Source: Roseovarius litoreus
GTDB taxonomy: Bacteria; Pseudomonadota; Alphaproteobacteria; Rhodobacterales; Rhodobacteraceae
Direction of reading: 5' to 3'
Assembly (NCBI RefSeq): GCF_900142765.1
Contig: NZ_FRCB01000006.1
Coordinates: forward strand, 62,001 to 126,000
Length of the DNA: 64,000 nt
Below are positions 50,895-59,793 of the stretch, one piece after another. The translations under genes were made by a program, and so were the position numbers. The notes under the pieces are model-generated. The model was given only the letters and a program-made list of their open reading frames with translations, was not told the DNA's origin and made no database searches. Numbering within the stretch: the first letter of the stretch is position 1; each line of letters begins with the position of its first letter.

Positions 50895-51854
50895 TCACCG
50901 ATAGGTTCGGTCTTCCATGGGAGTCGCTTCGATCCGCTTGAGCAGCCGGTCCAGAAAGGACTGCTCGGCGCGATTGAGGCTCGCCTTGGGGTTCCAGACC
51001 ACATGCACATCTATCGCGGGCGGCGTGTCGTAGGGGGGCAATTGCCACATGACACCGTCCTGCACATCGCGCTTGGTGACGTGAACCGGCAGGGGGCCGA
51101 TCCCCAGTCCGGCGATGATCATCCGCCGCACCTCTTCAAGGTGGCCGGATGTGCCCACGATCAGATCCTCCATATTGGCCTCGGCCCGCATCACGGCCAC
51201 CGGTTTCAGCGCATCCTGCAGGCGGTCGGTGTCGAAACTGACGGCGGAATGCCCCGCCAGATCCTCCCGCGTGAGGTTCTCGCGCCCGAACAAAGGATGC
51301 GGCGGCCCACAGAAAAGACCAAAAAATTCCCGGTAGATGCGCATGTATTCAAGGTTCGGGTTGCGTCGGTTCACCAGACATACGGCAAAGGATGAAAACC
51401 GCCCCGAGACGCTTTCGACGGCCTCGGACGAGGACAGCACGTCGATCGACAGCGTGGCCTTGGGGTGCTCGGCGTGAAATTCCGACAGGACGGCATCAAA
51501 GAGCGGGCAGATCACATGGCTGGCGAGCGCGATACGCACATGGCCTGTCACCTCGTCAGTCATTTCGCGCATCTGGGTTGATAGGCGCAGGATCGATCCC
51601 TGGATGTCTACCGCCTCGCGATAAAGAACCTGCCCCGCTTTCGTCAGTTCGAAATGCCCCGGTTTGCGGTCGATCAGACGACGTCCGACGCGGTCTTCCA
51701 GCCGTTTGAGCGCGGTCGAGACCGAAGGCTGCGTGAGCCGCAGCCGGTGCGCCGCTTCGGTGATCGAGCGGGACTGTCCCAGCACGACGAATGTTCGCAG
51801 CAGGTTCCAGTCCAGTTCGCGCATCAGACGGACAGCGCCGTCCGGGGTTTCCAT
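50895..51854 (-). CDS. LysR-family transcriptional regulator
   Basis: About 319 residues. The winged helix-turn-helix is LDWNLLRTFVVLGQSRSITEAAHRLRLTQPSVSTALKRLEDRVGRRL, and a periplasmic-binding-like effector domain follows. Three starts are in frame (TTG 51866, ATG 51854, ATG 51824); none has a clear ribosome site, and I take the middle one. It is divergent from the ABC-importer operon with about 110 bp between, the classic layout of a LysR activator and its target. Confidence 0.9.
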   Translation of the reverse strand: METPDGAVRLMRELDWNLLRTFVVLGQSRSITEAAHRLRLTQPSVSTALKRLEDRVGRRLIDRKPGHFELTKAGQVLYREAVDIQGSILRLSTQMREMTDEVTGHVRIALASHVICPLFDAVLSEFHAEHPKATLSIDVLSSSEAVESVSGRFSSFAVCLVNRRNPNLEYMRIYREFFGLFCGPPHPLFGRENLTREDLAGHSAVSFDTDRLQDALKPVAVMRAEANMEDLIVGTSGHLEEVRRMIIAGLGIGPLPVHVTKRDVQDGVMWQLPPYDTPPAIDVHVVWNPKASLNRAEQSFLDRLLKRIEATPMEDRTYR

Positions 51855-51880
51855 AGTTTCGGTCAATAGTCAAAATTCCG

Positions 51881-51898
51881 ATTATTTATTTGATTAAT
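51881..51898. promoter_or_regulatory. Candidate LysR operator
   Basis: ATTA (51881-51884) and TAAT (51895-51898) flank an AT-rich core between the LysR gene and the importer operon. It is a plausible regulator site, but no strict T-N11-A box can be defined. Confidence 0.3.
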
Positions 51899-51965
51899 GC
51901 ATGCCCCCTTTGCATCGTCAAGCCAAGCCCGGTGACAACGGGCCAGGGAACAAAGAGGGAGTGTC

Positions 51966-52832
51966 ATGTCGGTCGAAGCCCGAGAGGCCCGACAGCCTTG
52001 GATATTGCTGTCTCCGGCGCTCACGGCGGTAGCGTTGCTGCTGTTCGTGCCCTTGCTGTTCATCGTGGTCTATTCGTTCTGGTTGCGCACTGCGACGGGC
52101 GCCGATCAGGTGGGCTTCTTTCTGGACAACTGGCAAGAGGCGCTGACGGACGCGTTTTACCGCGACATCCTGCTCAACACGCTCAAGATCGCCGCGATCA
52201 CGACGTTCGTCTGCGCGGTCATGGGCTATCCCGCGGCCTATTTCATTGCCCGGTCCAAGGGAAACAAGGCGATCCTGCTGCTGTTGCTGATGCTGCCTTT
52301 CTGGATCAGCTACATCATTCGCACGATGAGCTGGATTAACATCCTTGGCGTGTCGGGGGCATTCAACAGCGCGCTTCTGGCGCTGGGCATCATCAATGAG
52401 CCGATCCAGATGCTCTATAACGAAACCACCGTGATCCTGGGTCTTGTGCATTTCCTTCTGCCCTTCATGGTGCTGAATGTCTTTGTCAGTCTGGACGGGA
52501 TCGACACCAATCTCGAAGATGCCGCCAATTCGCTTGGCGCGACACGCTGGCAGGCGTTCCTGCAGGTGACCCTGCCGCTGTCGCTGCCGGGGCTGGCGGC
52601 GGGCGGGCTGCTGTGTTTCGTTCTGGGCGCCGGCACCTATATCACGCCGCTGGTTCTGGGCGGGCCGACTGACGCGATGTTCGCAAACCTCGTGTTCGAG
52701 GCGATCATCACGCAGCTCAACTGGCCGCTTGGGTCGGCCCTCAGCCTGATGCTGCTGGGGGTGCTGGGGGTTCTGGTTCTGATCTACAACCGTTATCTGG
52801 GCATGGCGCAGCTGATGAAGGGGCTGGGCTGA
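51966..52832 (+). CDS. ABC transporter permease, PotB-like
   Basis: A 288-residue inner-membrane protein with six helices and the permease EAA loop (LEDAANSLGATRWQAFLQVTLPLSLPGLAAG). It begins the operon and fits the spermidine/putrescine (Pot) importer family. GAGGGAG precedes the ATG. Its stop overlaps the next permease start as TGATG. Confidence 0.92.
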   Translation: MSVEAREARQPWILLSPALTAVALLLFVPLLFIVVYSFWLRTATGADQVGFFLDNWQEALTDAFYRDILLNTLKIAAITTFVCAVMGYPAAYFIARSKGNKAILLLLLMLPFWISYIIRTMSWINILGVSGAFNSALLALGIINEPIQMLYNETTVILGLVHFLLPFMVLNVFVSLDGIDTNLEDAANSLGATRWQAFLQVTLPLSLPGLAAGGLLCFVLGAGTYITPLVLGGPTDAMFANLVFEAIITQLNWPLGSALSLMLLGVLGVLVLIYNRYLGMAQLMKGLG

Positions 52833-53635
52833 TGCGCGAGTCGGGATCACTGGGCTGGGCATTGGTGCGCGCATGGACCCTGCTGGTCTACATGTTCATG
52901 TTCCTGCCGGTGGCGGTGGTTGTGCTCTTGTCCTTCAACGCCAGCCAGTTCGGAAGTTTTCCGATGACCGGGTTTTCCTTCCGTTGGTTCGTGGAACTGG
53001 CGCAGAACGACGCGATCCTGCGGGCGTTTCGCACCTCGATCGTGCTGGGGCTGCTGACGGCGGCGATCTCGACCACCTTGGGTGTTCTGGCCAGCCTTGC
53101 GCTGGTGCGCTACCGAGTGCCGGGGTCGAACCTGATTTCCACACTGCTGATCGCGCCAATTCTGGTGCCCGAGGTGGTGTTGGCGGTGGCGCTGCTGCTG
53201 TTCCTGAACTTCCTGCAGATCAACAAAAGCTTCACCCTGCTCTTGCTGGGCCATGTGATCTTCACCTTGCCCTTCGTCATCCTTGTGGTGCAGGCCCGTC
53301 TGGTCAGCATCAAGCGCGATGTCGAAGAGGCCGCAATGAGCCTTGGGGCCAGCCCGCGCCAGACCTTCTTCCAGATCACCCTGCCACTCATGATGCCGGC
53401 TGTTCTGGCTGGCGCGCTTTTCGCCTTCACCATCAGTTTCGATGACATCACCGGCACATTGTTCTGGAAGCCCGGCGGCGTGGAAACCGTCCCGACCCAG
53501 ATTTTTGCCATGCTGCGCAATTCGATCAGTCCCGAAATCAACGCGCTTGGCACTGTGATGATCCTGATGACGGTCGGGCTGCCTCTGCTGGGGCTGGCGA
53601 TTGCCCGGAAACTTTCAACCAAGAGCGGCACCTGA
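52832..53635 (+). CDS. ABC transporter permease, PotC-like
   Basis: A 267-residue second permease with six helices and EAA loop (VEEAAMSLGASPRQTFFQITLPLMMPAVLAG). The LFWKPGGVETVPTQIFAMLR segment is typical of PotC-like proteins. It pairs with the PotB-like subunit through a TGATG overlap. Confidence 0.92.
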   Translation: MRESGSLGWALVRAWTLLVYMFMFLPVAVVVLLSFNASQFGSFPMTGFSFRWFVELAQNDAILRAFRTSIVLGLLTAAISTTLGVLASLALVRYRVPGSNLISTLLIAPILVPEVVLAVALLLFLNFLQINKSFTLLLLGHVIFTLPFVILVVQARLVSIKRDVEEAAMSLGASPRQTFFQITLPLMMPAVLAGALFAFTISFDDITGTLFWKPGGVETVPTQIFAMLRNSISPEINALGTVMILMTVGLPLLGLAIARKLSTKSGT

Positions 53636-53679
53636 GAACCGCTGACGCAAACTGAACCCATGTCAACAAGGAGTGACCT

Positions 53680-54834
53680 ATGACCAGGAAAATGGACAAC
53701 ACAACCCGCTACGAGCGTCTGCGCGAGCGCTACATGAACGGCGATATCGACCGGCGCGGCTTTCTGGGGCTGATCGGGGCCGCGGGCCTTGCTTACGGTG
53801 TGCAGACGCCCTTCGCCAAATTCGCCCATGCGCAGGCCGTGAGCCAGGTTCGCTTTGACGGTTGGGGCGGCGTGGTCTCCGAGGCGTTCCGCGAACATGC
53901 CTTCGATCCCTACACCGCCAAGACCGGTATCGAAGTGGTCGATGGCACATTCGGCGGGGGGGACGAATACCTCAGCCGCGTCAAGGCCAGCCAGGAAGGC
54001 GAATACAACATCGCGCATCTGTCGGGTGTGTTCGACTATGCGCGTTACCACAATCTTGGCCTCAGCACCGTGCTGAACGAGGACAACATTCCCAACCTGC
54101 AATACGTCATTCCCAAATTGGTCGACGTGTTCCGCGGGGTCTCGGATGGCAAGCTCTCTTGTGTGCCCTACGACTACGGCACCACGGGTCTTGCCTATAA
54201 CCGCAAGCATATCTCGGACGAAGAGGCCAAGGAAAAGGGCGCGGGCCTGCTGATCGATGCCGCTTACAAGGGCAAGATCGCCGGCTGGAGCGATTGGCGC
54301 ACCCGTATCTGGTATGCCGCGCTTCAAACCGGCCAGAACCCCAATGCGATCGAAGATATGGACGCCGTCTGGGATGCCGTGCGCCAGCATCGCGATCTGA
54401 GCCTGAAATACTGGGGATCGGGCGCCGAACTGATGAGCCTTCTGGCCGAGGAAGAAGTCTATGTGACCGAAGGCTGGTCCGGCCGCATCTACGCCCTGCA
54501 GGAACAGGGCCACGACATCGGCTATATCGATCCGCCCAATGGCATGGGCTGGCAGGAATGCCTGTTCGTCATCAAGGGCAGCCCGATGGAGGCCTGCGAA
54601 GAGCTGCTGAACTTCATGCTCGCGCCGGAAACCTCGATCGCGGTGGCTGAAGGGCAGAACTATCCGCCGGCACTCGATCCGCAGAAGGTGGATTTGGGTG
54701 CCAAGATCCCGACCCTGCCCGCCTTCGATCCCACGGGCACGCTTTCGGGGCTGACCTTTGCCGATCCGGCCTATTGGAACGGCAACGAGCAGGAATGGTC
54801 AAAGACCTTCGGCCGCGTGCAAAAGGGCTATTGA
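53680..54834 (+). CDS. Periplasmic substrate-binding protein, PotD-like
   Basis: A 384-residue binding protein. The N-terminus has a twin-arginine-type signal (DIDRRGFLGLIGAAGLAYG). Then follow VRFDGWGGVVSEAFREH and FAVPYDYGTTG-like CVPYDYGTTGLAYN, typical of the COG0687 (PotD) class, which binds polyamines, GABA or related cations. AAGGAG precedes the ATG. Ligand cannot be read from the sequence. Confidence 0.92.
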   Translation: MTRKMDNTTRYERLRERYMNGDIDRRGFLGLIGAAGLAYGVQTPFAKFAHAQAVSQVRFDGWGGVVSEAFREHAFDPYTAKTGIEVVDGTFGGGDEYLSRVKASQEGEYNIAHLSGVFDYARYHNLGLSTVLNEDNIPNLQYVIPKLVDVFRGVSDGKLSCVPYDYGTTGLAYNRKHISDEEAKEKGAGLLIDAAYKGKIAGWSDWRTRIWYAALQTGQNPNAIEDMDAVWDAVRQHRDLSLKYWGSGAELMSLLAEEEVYVTEGWSGRIYALQEQGHDIGYIDPPNGMGWQECLFVIKGSPMEACEELLNFMLAPETSIAVAEGQNYPPALDPQKVDLGAKIPTLPAFDPTGTLSGLTFADPAYWNGNEQEWSKTFGRVQKGY

Positions 54835-54913
54835 GCCAAACGATCAAGACCGGTCCCGCAGCCTTGTGCGCCGGGGCCGGTCGCCCCCAATTCCCCGCCA
54901 CCGGAGGCCATGA

Positions 54914-55984
54914 ATGAGCTCGGTCACTCTGAACAACATCGTCAAGCGGTTCGGCACCTTCACCGCCGTGCATCGCTCGTCGCTTGAAATACCCGAGGGA
55001 GCTTTTGTCACGCTTCTGGGGCCGTCGGGCTGCGGAAAGACGACCAACCTGCGCATGATCGCGGGTCTGCTGGACCCGACCGAAGGCGAAATCCTGATCG
55101 GTGGCAGACGTGTCAACGACGTGCCCATTCACAAGCGCAATCTTGGCCTCGTGTTCCAGAACTATGCGCTTTTCCCGCACAAGACCGTGGCCGAAAACGT
55201 GGCGTTCGGGCTGAAATACCGCAACGTGCCGTCCTCGGACATACCGCGCCGCGTGCAGGAGGCGCTGGATCTCGTGCAGCTTCCCAATGTCGGGGATCGC
55301 TATCCCAAGGCGCTTTCGGGCGGGCAGCAACAGCGTATCGCACTTGCTCGGGCCATCGTCATCGAACCCGATGTGCTGCTTCTGGACGAGCCGCTCTCGG
55401 CCCTTGATGCCAATCTGCGCGAGGACATGCGCGTTGAACTGAAGCGCATTCAGGAACGGATCGGCGTGACCACCGTCTTCGTCACCCATGACCAGTCCGA
55501 GGCACTGGCGATGTCCGACCAGATCGTCGTGATGTCCGAAGGCCGGGTCGAACAGGTTGGCGCCCCAGAAGAGGTCTACAACACGCCGGCCAGCGAATTC
55601 GTGGCGCATTTCCTCGGGGCATCGAACATCCTCGCGGCCCGCTGCGCGCTATCGGGCGGGGCCGTGACCTTGCATGAAAAGACCTTCGGCACGGTGCCCA
55701 TCCCGGCGGCAAAAGCCCCTAGGATCACCTCCGAAGGCCCCGCCAAACTGGTGGTGCGCGCAGAAAAGCTGGTGCTGTCCACATCGCCTGCGCCCGAGGG
55801 CGTGATTTCGGTTCCCGCCACCGTGCAGACCGTCGATTATCAGGGCCAGTCGGTCCGCTATTTCGTGCAGGCCGGCGACACGCAGCTGCAAGCTATCAAC
55901 ATGATCGACGGTCATCCCTTCGCGGTTGGCACCAAGGTCAATCTTCATCTGCGGCCGCAGGATTGCGCCGCCTTGCCCGGATAA
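54914..55984 (+). CDS. ABC transporter ATP-binding protein, PotA-like
   Basis: A 356-residue ATPase. Walker A GPSGCGKT (36-43), signature LSGGQQQRIALARA, Walker B LLLDEPLSALD, the switch His in VTHDQSEA, and a C-terminal TOBE-type domain. Energises the importer of the two permeases and binding protein upstream. GGAGG precedes the ATG, six bases away. Confidence 0.95.
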   Translation: MSSVTLNNIVKRFGTFTAVHRSSLEIPEGAFVTLLGPSGCGKTTNLRMIAGLLDPTEGEILIGGRRVNDVPIHKRNLGLVFQNYALFPHKTVAENVAFGLKYRNVPSSDIPRRVQEALDLVQLPNVGDRYPKALSGGQQQRIALARAIVIEPDVLLLDEPLSALDANLREDMRVELKRIQERIGVTTVFVTHDQSEALAMSDQIVVMSEGRVEQVGAPEEVYNTPASEFVAHFLGASNILAARCALSGGAVTLHEKTFGTVPIPAAKAPRITSEGPAKLVVRAEKLVLSTSPAPEGVISVPATVQTVDYQGQSVRYFVQAGDTQLQAINMIDGHPFAVGTKVNLHLRPQDCAALPG

Positions 55985-55988
55985 TGCC

Positions 55989-57341
55989 ATGACACAAAGA
56001 CCAAGCCATCTGTTCTATCAGGGCCGCCAGCGCCGTCCGGTTCTGGATCAGGCGCGCGGCGTCTACATGTGGGATGTGGACGGCAAGCGCTATCTCGACG
56101 GATCCTCCGGGGCGATGGTCTGCAATATCGGACATTCCAACGAGAACGTGCTCGAGGCGATGCGCCGTCAGATGGAGAAATCGACCTTCGGCTATCGGTT
56201 GCATTTCGAGACCGAGGCCTCCGAGAAACTGGCTGCGAAGACGGCAGAACTTTGCCCCGAAGGTCTGAACCGGATCTTTTTCGTCTCGGGTGGCTCCGAA
56301 GCCGTGGAAAGCGCGATGAAACTGGCGCGGCAATACGCGCTGGCCACAGGTGAGGGCAGCCGCTGGAAGATCATCACCCGCGCGCCCAGCTATCATGGCT
56401 GCACGCTCGGCGCGCTGGCGATCACCGGCTACGACCCGCTGACCAAGCCGTTCGAGCCGATGATGCAGGCTATGCCCAAGATCCCCGCGCCCACCGCCTA
56501 TCTTGACGGGCTCGACCCCGATGACGAGGCGACGGGCCATCACTATGCGGACATGCTCGAGGCGAAGATCCTCGAGGAAGGCCCCGAAAGCGTCTTGGCC
56601 TTCATGGTCGAGCCGGTGGGCGGTGCCTCGACCGGGGCGCTGCCCCCGCCGCGCGGCTACATGGAGCGCGTGCAGCAGATCTGCCGCAAATACGGCGTGC
56701 TTTTCATCCTCGACGAGGTCATGACCGGCGCGGGCCGCACCGGTGCGTTTCTGGCCGCCGAGCATTGGAACCTGACCCCGGATATCATCGTGATGTCCAA
56801 GGGCTTTGCCGCAGGCTATGTGCCGCTTGGCGCGATGGCGGCGCATGAACGGCTGGTCGAGGCGGTTCTGGACGATGGCGGTTTCCTGCACGGCTATACC
56901 TATGCCGGAAACCCCTTGGCTTGTGCGGCGGGTGTCGCCGTGATCGACGAGATCGAACGCAATGATCTCACCGGGAATTCGGCGGTGATGGGCGCGCGCC
57001 TGATGGAGCGTTTGACCGGTCTGATGCAACGCTATCCGATCATCGGCGACGTGCGCGGCATGGGCCTTCTGACGGCATTCGAATTCATGTCGGACCGTCG
57101 CACAAAGGCGCCTTTGCCCAAGCATCTCAAGGCCTTCGACCGCTTCGTGAACATCGCCTATGACAACGGTCTGATCGTTTATTCGCGGCGCACCCGCATG
57201 GGGCTGGAGGGTGACCATATCATCGTCGCCCCCCCGATGATCGTGACCGAAACCCATCTCGACGAGATCACCGAGATGCTCGACCTGTCGCTGGCTCAAT
57301 TCACCGACGAAATCCGCCCCGAACTGGATCGCATCGCATAA
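55989..57341 (+). CDS. Class III (omega-type) aminotransferase
   Basis: A 450-residue PLP-dependent enzyme. The Schiff-base lysine is Lys271 (VMSKGFAAGY) and Asp242 is in LDEVMTGAGRTG. FVSGGSEAVESAMKLARQY and the YHGCTLGALAITG segment bind the cofactor phosphate. It would transfer an amino group from an omega-amine, diamine or beta-amino acid to a keto acid. It starts five bases after the ATPase stop. Class III enzymes beside Pot importers often act on imported amines, but the substrate is unknown. Confidence 0.92.
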   Translation: MTQRPSHLFYQGRQRRPVLDQARGVYMWDVDGKRYLDGSSGAMVCNIGHSNENVLEAMRRQMEKSTFGYRLHFETEASEKLAAKTAELCPEGLNRIFFVSGGSEAVESAMKLARQYALATGEGSRWKIITRAPSYHGCTLGALAITGYDPLTKPFEPMMQAMPKIPAPTAYLDGLDPDDEATGHHYADMLEAKILEEGPESVLAFMVEPVGGASTGALPPPRGYMERVQQICRKYGVLFILDEVMTGAGRTGAFLAAEHWNLTPDIIVMSKGFAAGYVPLGAMAAHERLVEAVLDDGGFLHGYTYAGNPLACAAGVAVIDEIERNDLTGNSAVMGARLMERLTGLMQRYPIIGDVRGMGLLTAFEFMSDRRTKAPLPKHLKAFDRFVNIAYDNGLIVYSRRTRMGLEGDHIIVAPPMIVTETHLDEITEMLDLSLAQFTDEIRPELDRIA

Positions 57342-57354
57342 GACAAGGCCCCGC

Positions 57355-58281
57355 ATGTCCGACATCATCATCACCTGCGCCATCACGGGCTCGATCCACA
57401 CGCCGTCCATGTCGCCCCATCTTCCGGTGACCGGCGACGAGATCGCCGCGCAGGCCCTCGGCGCCGCCGAGGCAGGGGCCGCGATTCTGCATCTGCACGC
57501 GCGCGATCCCGAAACCGGCCGGCCTTCGGCCTCGGTCGAGCATTTCATGGCCTTTCTTCCAAGCATCCATCAGGGCTGTGACGCGATCCTCAATCTCTCG
57601 ACCGGTGGCAGCGCGATCATGAGCCTCGATGAGCGTCTGGCCACCCCGCGCCTTGCCGCCCCCGAAATGGCCTCGCTCAACATGGGGTCGATGAATTTCG
57701 CGCTCTATCCGATGGCCGAGCGGTTCACCGACTGGCAGCATGACTGGGAAAAACCGTTTCTGGAAGCCACCGACGATCTGGTTTTCAAGAACACGCCCCG
57801 CGATATCGCCCGCATCCTGACAGAACTGGGCACCGAACGCGGCGCGCGGTTCGAGTTCGAATGCTACGACCTCTCGCATCTCTACATGCTGCGCCATTTC
57901 GCGGATCGGGGCATGATCCAGCCGCCGTTTTTCATCCAGTTCGTGTTCGGCGTGCTGGGAGGGGTCGGGCCGGACCCTGAAAACCTGACCCATATGGTCC
58001 GCATCGCCGACAAGCTCTTCGGCGCGGATTACATGTTCTCGGTGCTCGCGGCAGGCCGCCACCAGATGCCGATGATCACCATGGCCGCCGCCATGGGGGG
58101 GCATGTGCGTGTCGGGCTCGAGGACAGCCTGACCATCGCCAGGGGCGAGCTGGCCACCAGCAACGCCGCGCAGGTCGCCAAGATCCGCCGCATCGTCGAG
58201 GATCTGGGCCGCACGGTTGCAAGCCCTGCCCGTGCGCGTGATATGCTCAGCCTCAAAGGCGCGGACAGGACCGCGATCTGA
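57355..58281 (+). CDS. BKACE (3-keto-5-aminohexanoate cleavage) family enzyme
   Basis: A 308-residue TIM-barrel protein of the DUF849/BKACE family. The zinc ligands of the founding enzyme Kce are His46 and His48; here HLHARDP also places His at 46 and 48. NLSTGG and GLEDS (Glu256) are further conserved motifs. These enzymes combine a beta-keto acid with acetyl-CoA to give acetoacetate and a new acyl-CoA. Substrates vary widely (aminohexanoate, dehydrocarnitine and others). Starts 13 bp after the aminotransferase. Confidence 0.93.
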   Translation: MSDIIITCAITGSIHTPSMSPHLPVTGDEIAAQALGAAEAGAAILHLHARDPETGRPSASVEHFMAFLPSIHQGCDAILNLSTGGSAIMSLDERLATPRLAAPEMASLNMGSMNFALYPMAERFTDWQHDWEKPFLEATDDLVFKNTPRDIARILTELGTERGARFEFECYDLSHLYMLRHFADRGMIQPPFFIQFVFGVLGGVGPDPENLTHMVRIADKLFGADYMFSVLAAGRHQMPMITMAAAMGGHVRVGLEDSLTIARGELATSNAAQVAKIRRIVEDLGRTVASPARARDMLSLKGADRTAI

Positions 58282-58285
58282 CATC

Positions 58286-58774
58286 ATGACCGCGATTACC
58301 TTCCGCCCCGTTCGGACTGACGATGACCTGACGCTGCTGGACGGCGCGCTGCGCGCGCTCAGCGCCGATCTGGGCGATACCCACAAGGCCAGCCGTGCCT
58401 GCCTGGCATCGGCGCTTCTGTCCGAGGTCGCGCCGGCGCATGGTCTGCTGGCGATGCAGGGCGACACACTCTGCGGGGCTGCTCTTTTCAGCCCCACGTA
58501 TTCGACGGCGCGGGGGGCTGCGGGCGTCTATGTGTCGGACCTTTGGGTCGATGAAACCGTGCGTGGCTCTGGCCTCGGCCGCAGGTTGCTGGCCGCGGTT
58601 GTGCGCCACGCCGCACAGACTTGGCAGGCTGAATGGCTGACGCTGGCCGTCTACGATCATTCCGTTGCGTCGCGTGCCTTTTATGACCGATTGGGTCTCG
58701 TCCCGCGGACCGGTGCAACCGTGATGACCCTGGATCGCGAAGGGTGCCTCGAAATGATGAAGGACACAGGATGA
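58286..58774 (+). CDS. GNAT-family N-acetyltransferase
   Basis: A 162-residue acetyltransferase. The acetyl-CoA loop is VRGSGLGRRLLAAVVRHA with the preceding strand VYVSDLWVDE; YDHSVASRAFYDRLGLVP is the typical C-terminal motif. It probably acetylates an amine. The next gene (ATGA overlap) codes for a deacetylase of acetylated amines, so the two may act on the same compound in opposite directions. Confidence 0.88.
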   Translation: MTAITFRPVRTDDDLTLLDGALRALSADLGDTHKASRACLASALLSEVAPAHGLLAMQGDTLCGAALFSPTYSTARGAAGVYVSDLWVDETVRGSGLGRRLLAAVVRHAAQTWQAEWLTLAVYDHSVASRAFYDRLGLVPRTGATVMTLDREGCLEMMKDTG

Positions 58775-59793
58775 AAGCGATTTTCGACGAACGGCAATGG
58801 CGGCATGACCCTCGGCATTTCATGGCCAACGGCAAGGTTCTGCCAAGCCCCGAACAACCTGCCCGCATCGCCAGACTGATCGAGGGCGCGCGCGCCGCCG
58901 GGTGCGAGATGCAGGCGCCCGACGATGCCGGGATGGGTCCGCTCGCCGCCGTGCATTCGCCTGAATACCTGTCGTTCCTTCAAACGATCTACACCCGCTG
59001 GCAGCGCATCGATGGCGCCGGAGACGAGGTGATCCCCAACATCCACCCCGCCAACCGCACCGACAGTTACCCGCGATCGGCGGTGGGGCAGGCGGGCTAT
59101 CATCAGGCCGACACCGCCTGTCCGATCGGTGAAGGCACCTGGGAGGCGGCCTATTGGTCCGCACAGGTGGCGATCACCGGTGCAGATCTTCTGGCGTCGG
59201 GCGCGCGCGCCGCATATGCGCTGTCGCGCCCGCCGGGGCATCACGCCTTCGGCGATCTGGCGGGGGGCTTTTGTTTCCTGAACAATTCCGGCATTGCCGC
59301 CAAACGGCTGCGCGCCCGGGGCCTCTCCCCGGCGATCCTCGATGTGGATGTGCATCACGGCAACGGCACGCAAGGCATCTTCTATGATCGCGACGACGTG
59401 CTGACCGTCTCGCTCCATGCCGACCCGGCCCGTTTCTACCCGTTCTTCTGGGGCCATGCCGAAGAGCGCGGCACCGGCCGGGGCCTTGGCTACAACCTCA
59501 ACCTGCCCTTGCCGCGCGGCACCGATGACGAGGGTTTTCTGCGCGCGCTCGATACGGCGCTCGCGCGCATATCCGCCTTCGGCGCGGATGTGGTGGTGGT
59601 GGCCCTCGGCCTTGACGCCTATGAGGGCGATCCCTTCAAGGGCTTCGCCGTCACGACACCCGGATTTTCCCGGATCGGCGCGGCCATCGCAGGGCTGGGG
59701 CTGCCCACGCTGTTCGTACAGGAAGGCGGCTATCTCTGCGACGAACTCGGCCACAACCTGACCGCCGTGCTGACCGGCTTCGAGGGCGCATGA
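58771..59793 (+). CDS. Histone deacetylase-like acetylpolyamine amidohydrolase
   Basis: A 340-residue zinc amidohydrolase of the arginase/deacetylase fold. The active-site residues are complete: PPGHHAF (His157, His158), DVDVHHGNGT (Asp193, His195) and LGLDAYEGDPF (Asp282). Length and spacing agree with the acetylpolyamine amidohydrolases (APAH, about 341 residues), which remove acetyl groups from acetylated putrescine, cadaverine or spermidine. It overlaps the GNAT gene and the oxidase gene by four bases each (ATGA). Confidence 0.9.
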   Translation: MKAIFDERQWRHDPRHFMANGKVLPSPEQPARIARLIEGARAAGCEMQAPDDAGMGPLAAVHSPEYLSFLQTIYTRWQRIDGAGDEVIPNIHPANRTDSYPRSAVGQAGYHQADTACPIGEGTWEAAYWSAQVAITGADLLASGARAAYALSRPPGHHAFGDLAGGFCFLNNSGIAAKRLRARGLSPAILDVDVHHGNGTQGIFYDRDDVLTVSLHADPARFYPFFWGHAEERGTGRGLGYNLNLPLPRGTDDEGFLRALDTALARISAFGADVVVVALGLDAYEGDPFKGFAVTTPGFSRIGAAIAGLGLPTLFVQEGGYLCDELGHNLTAVLTGFEGA

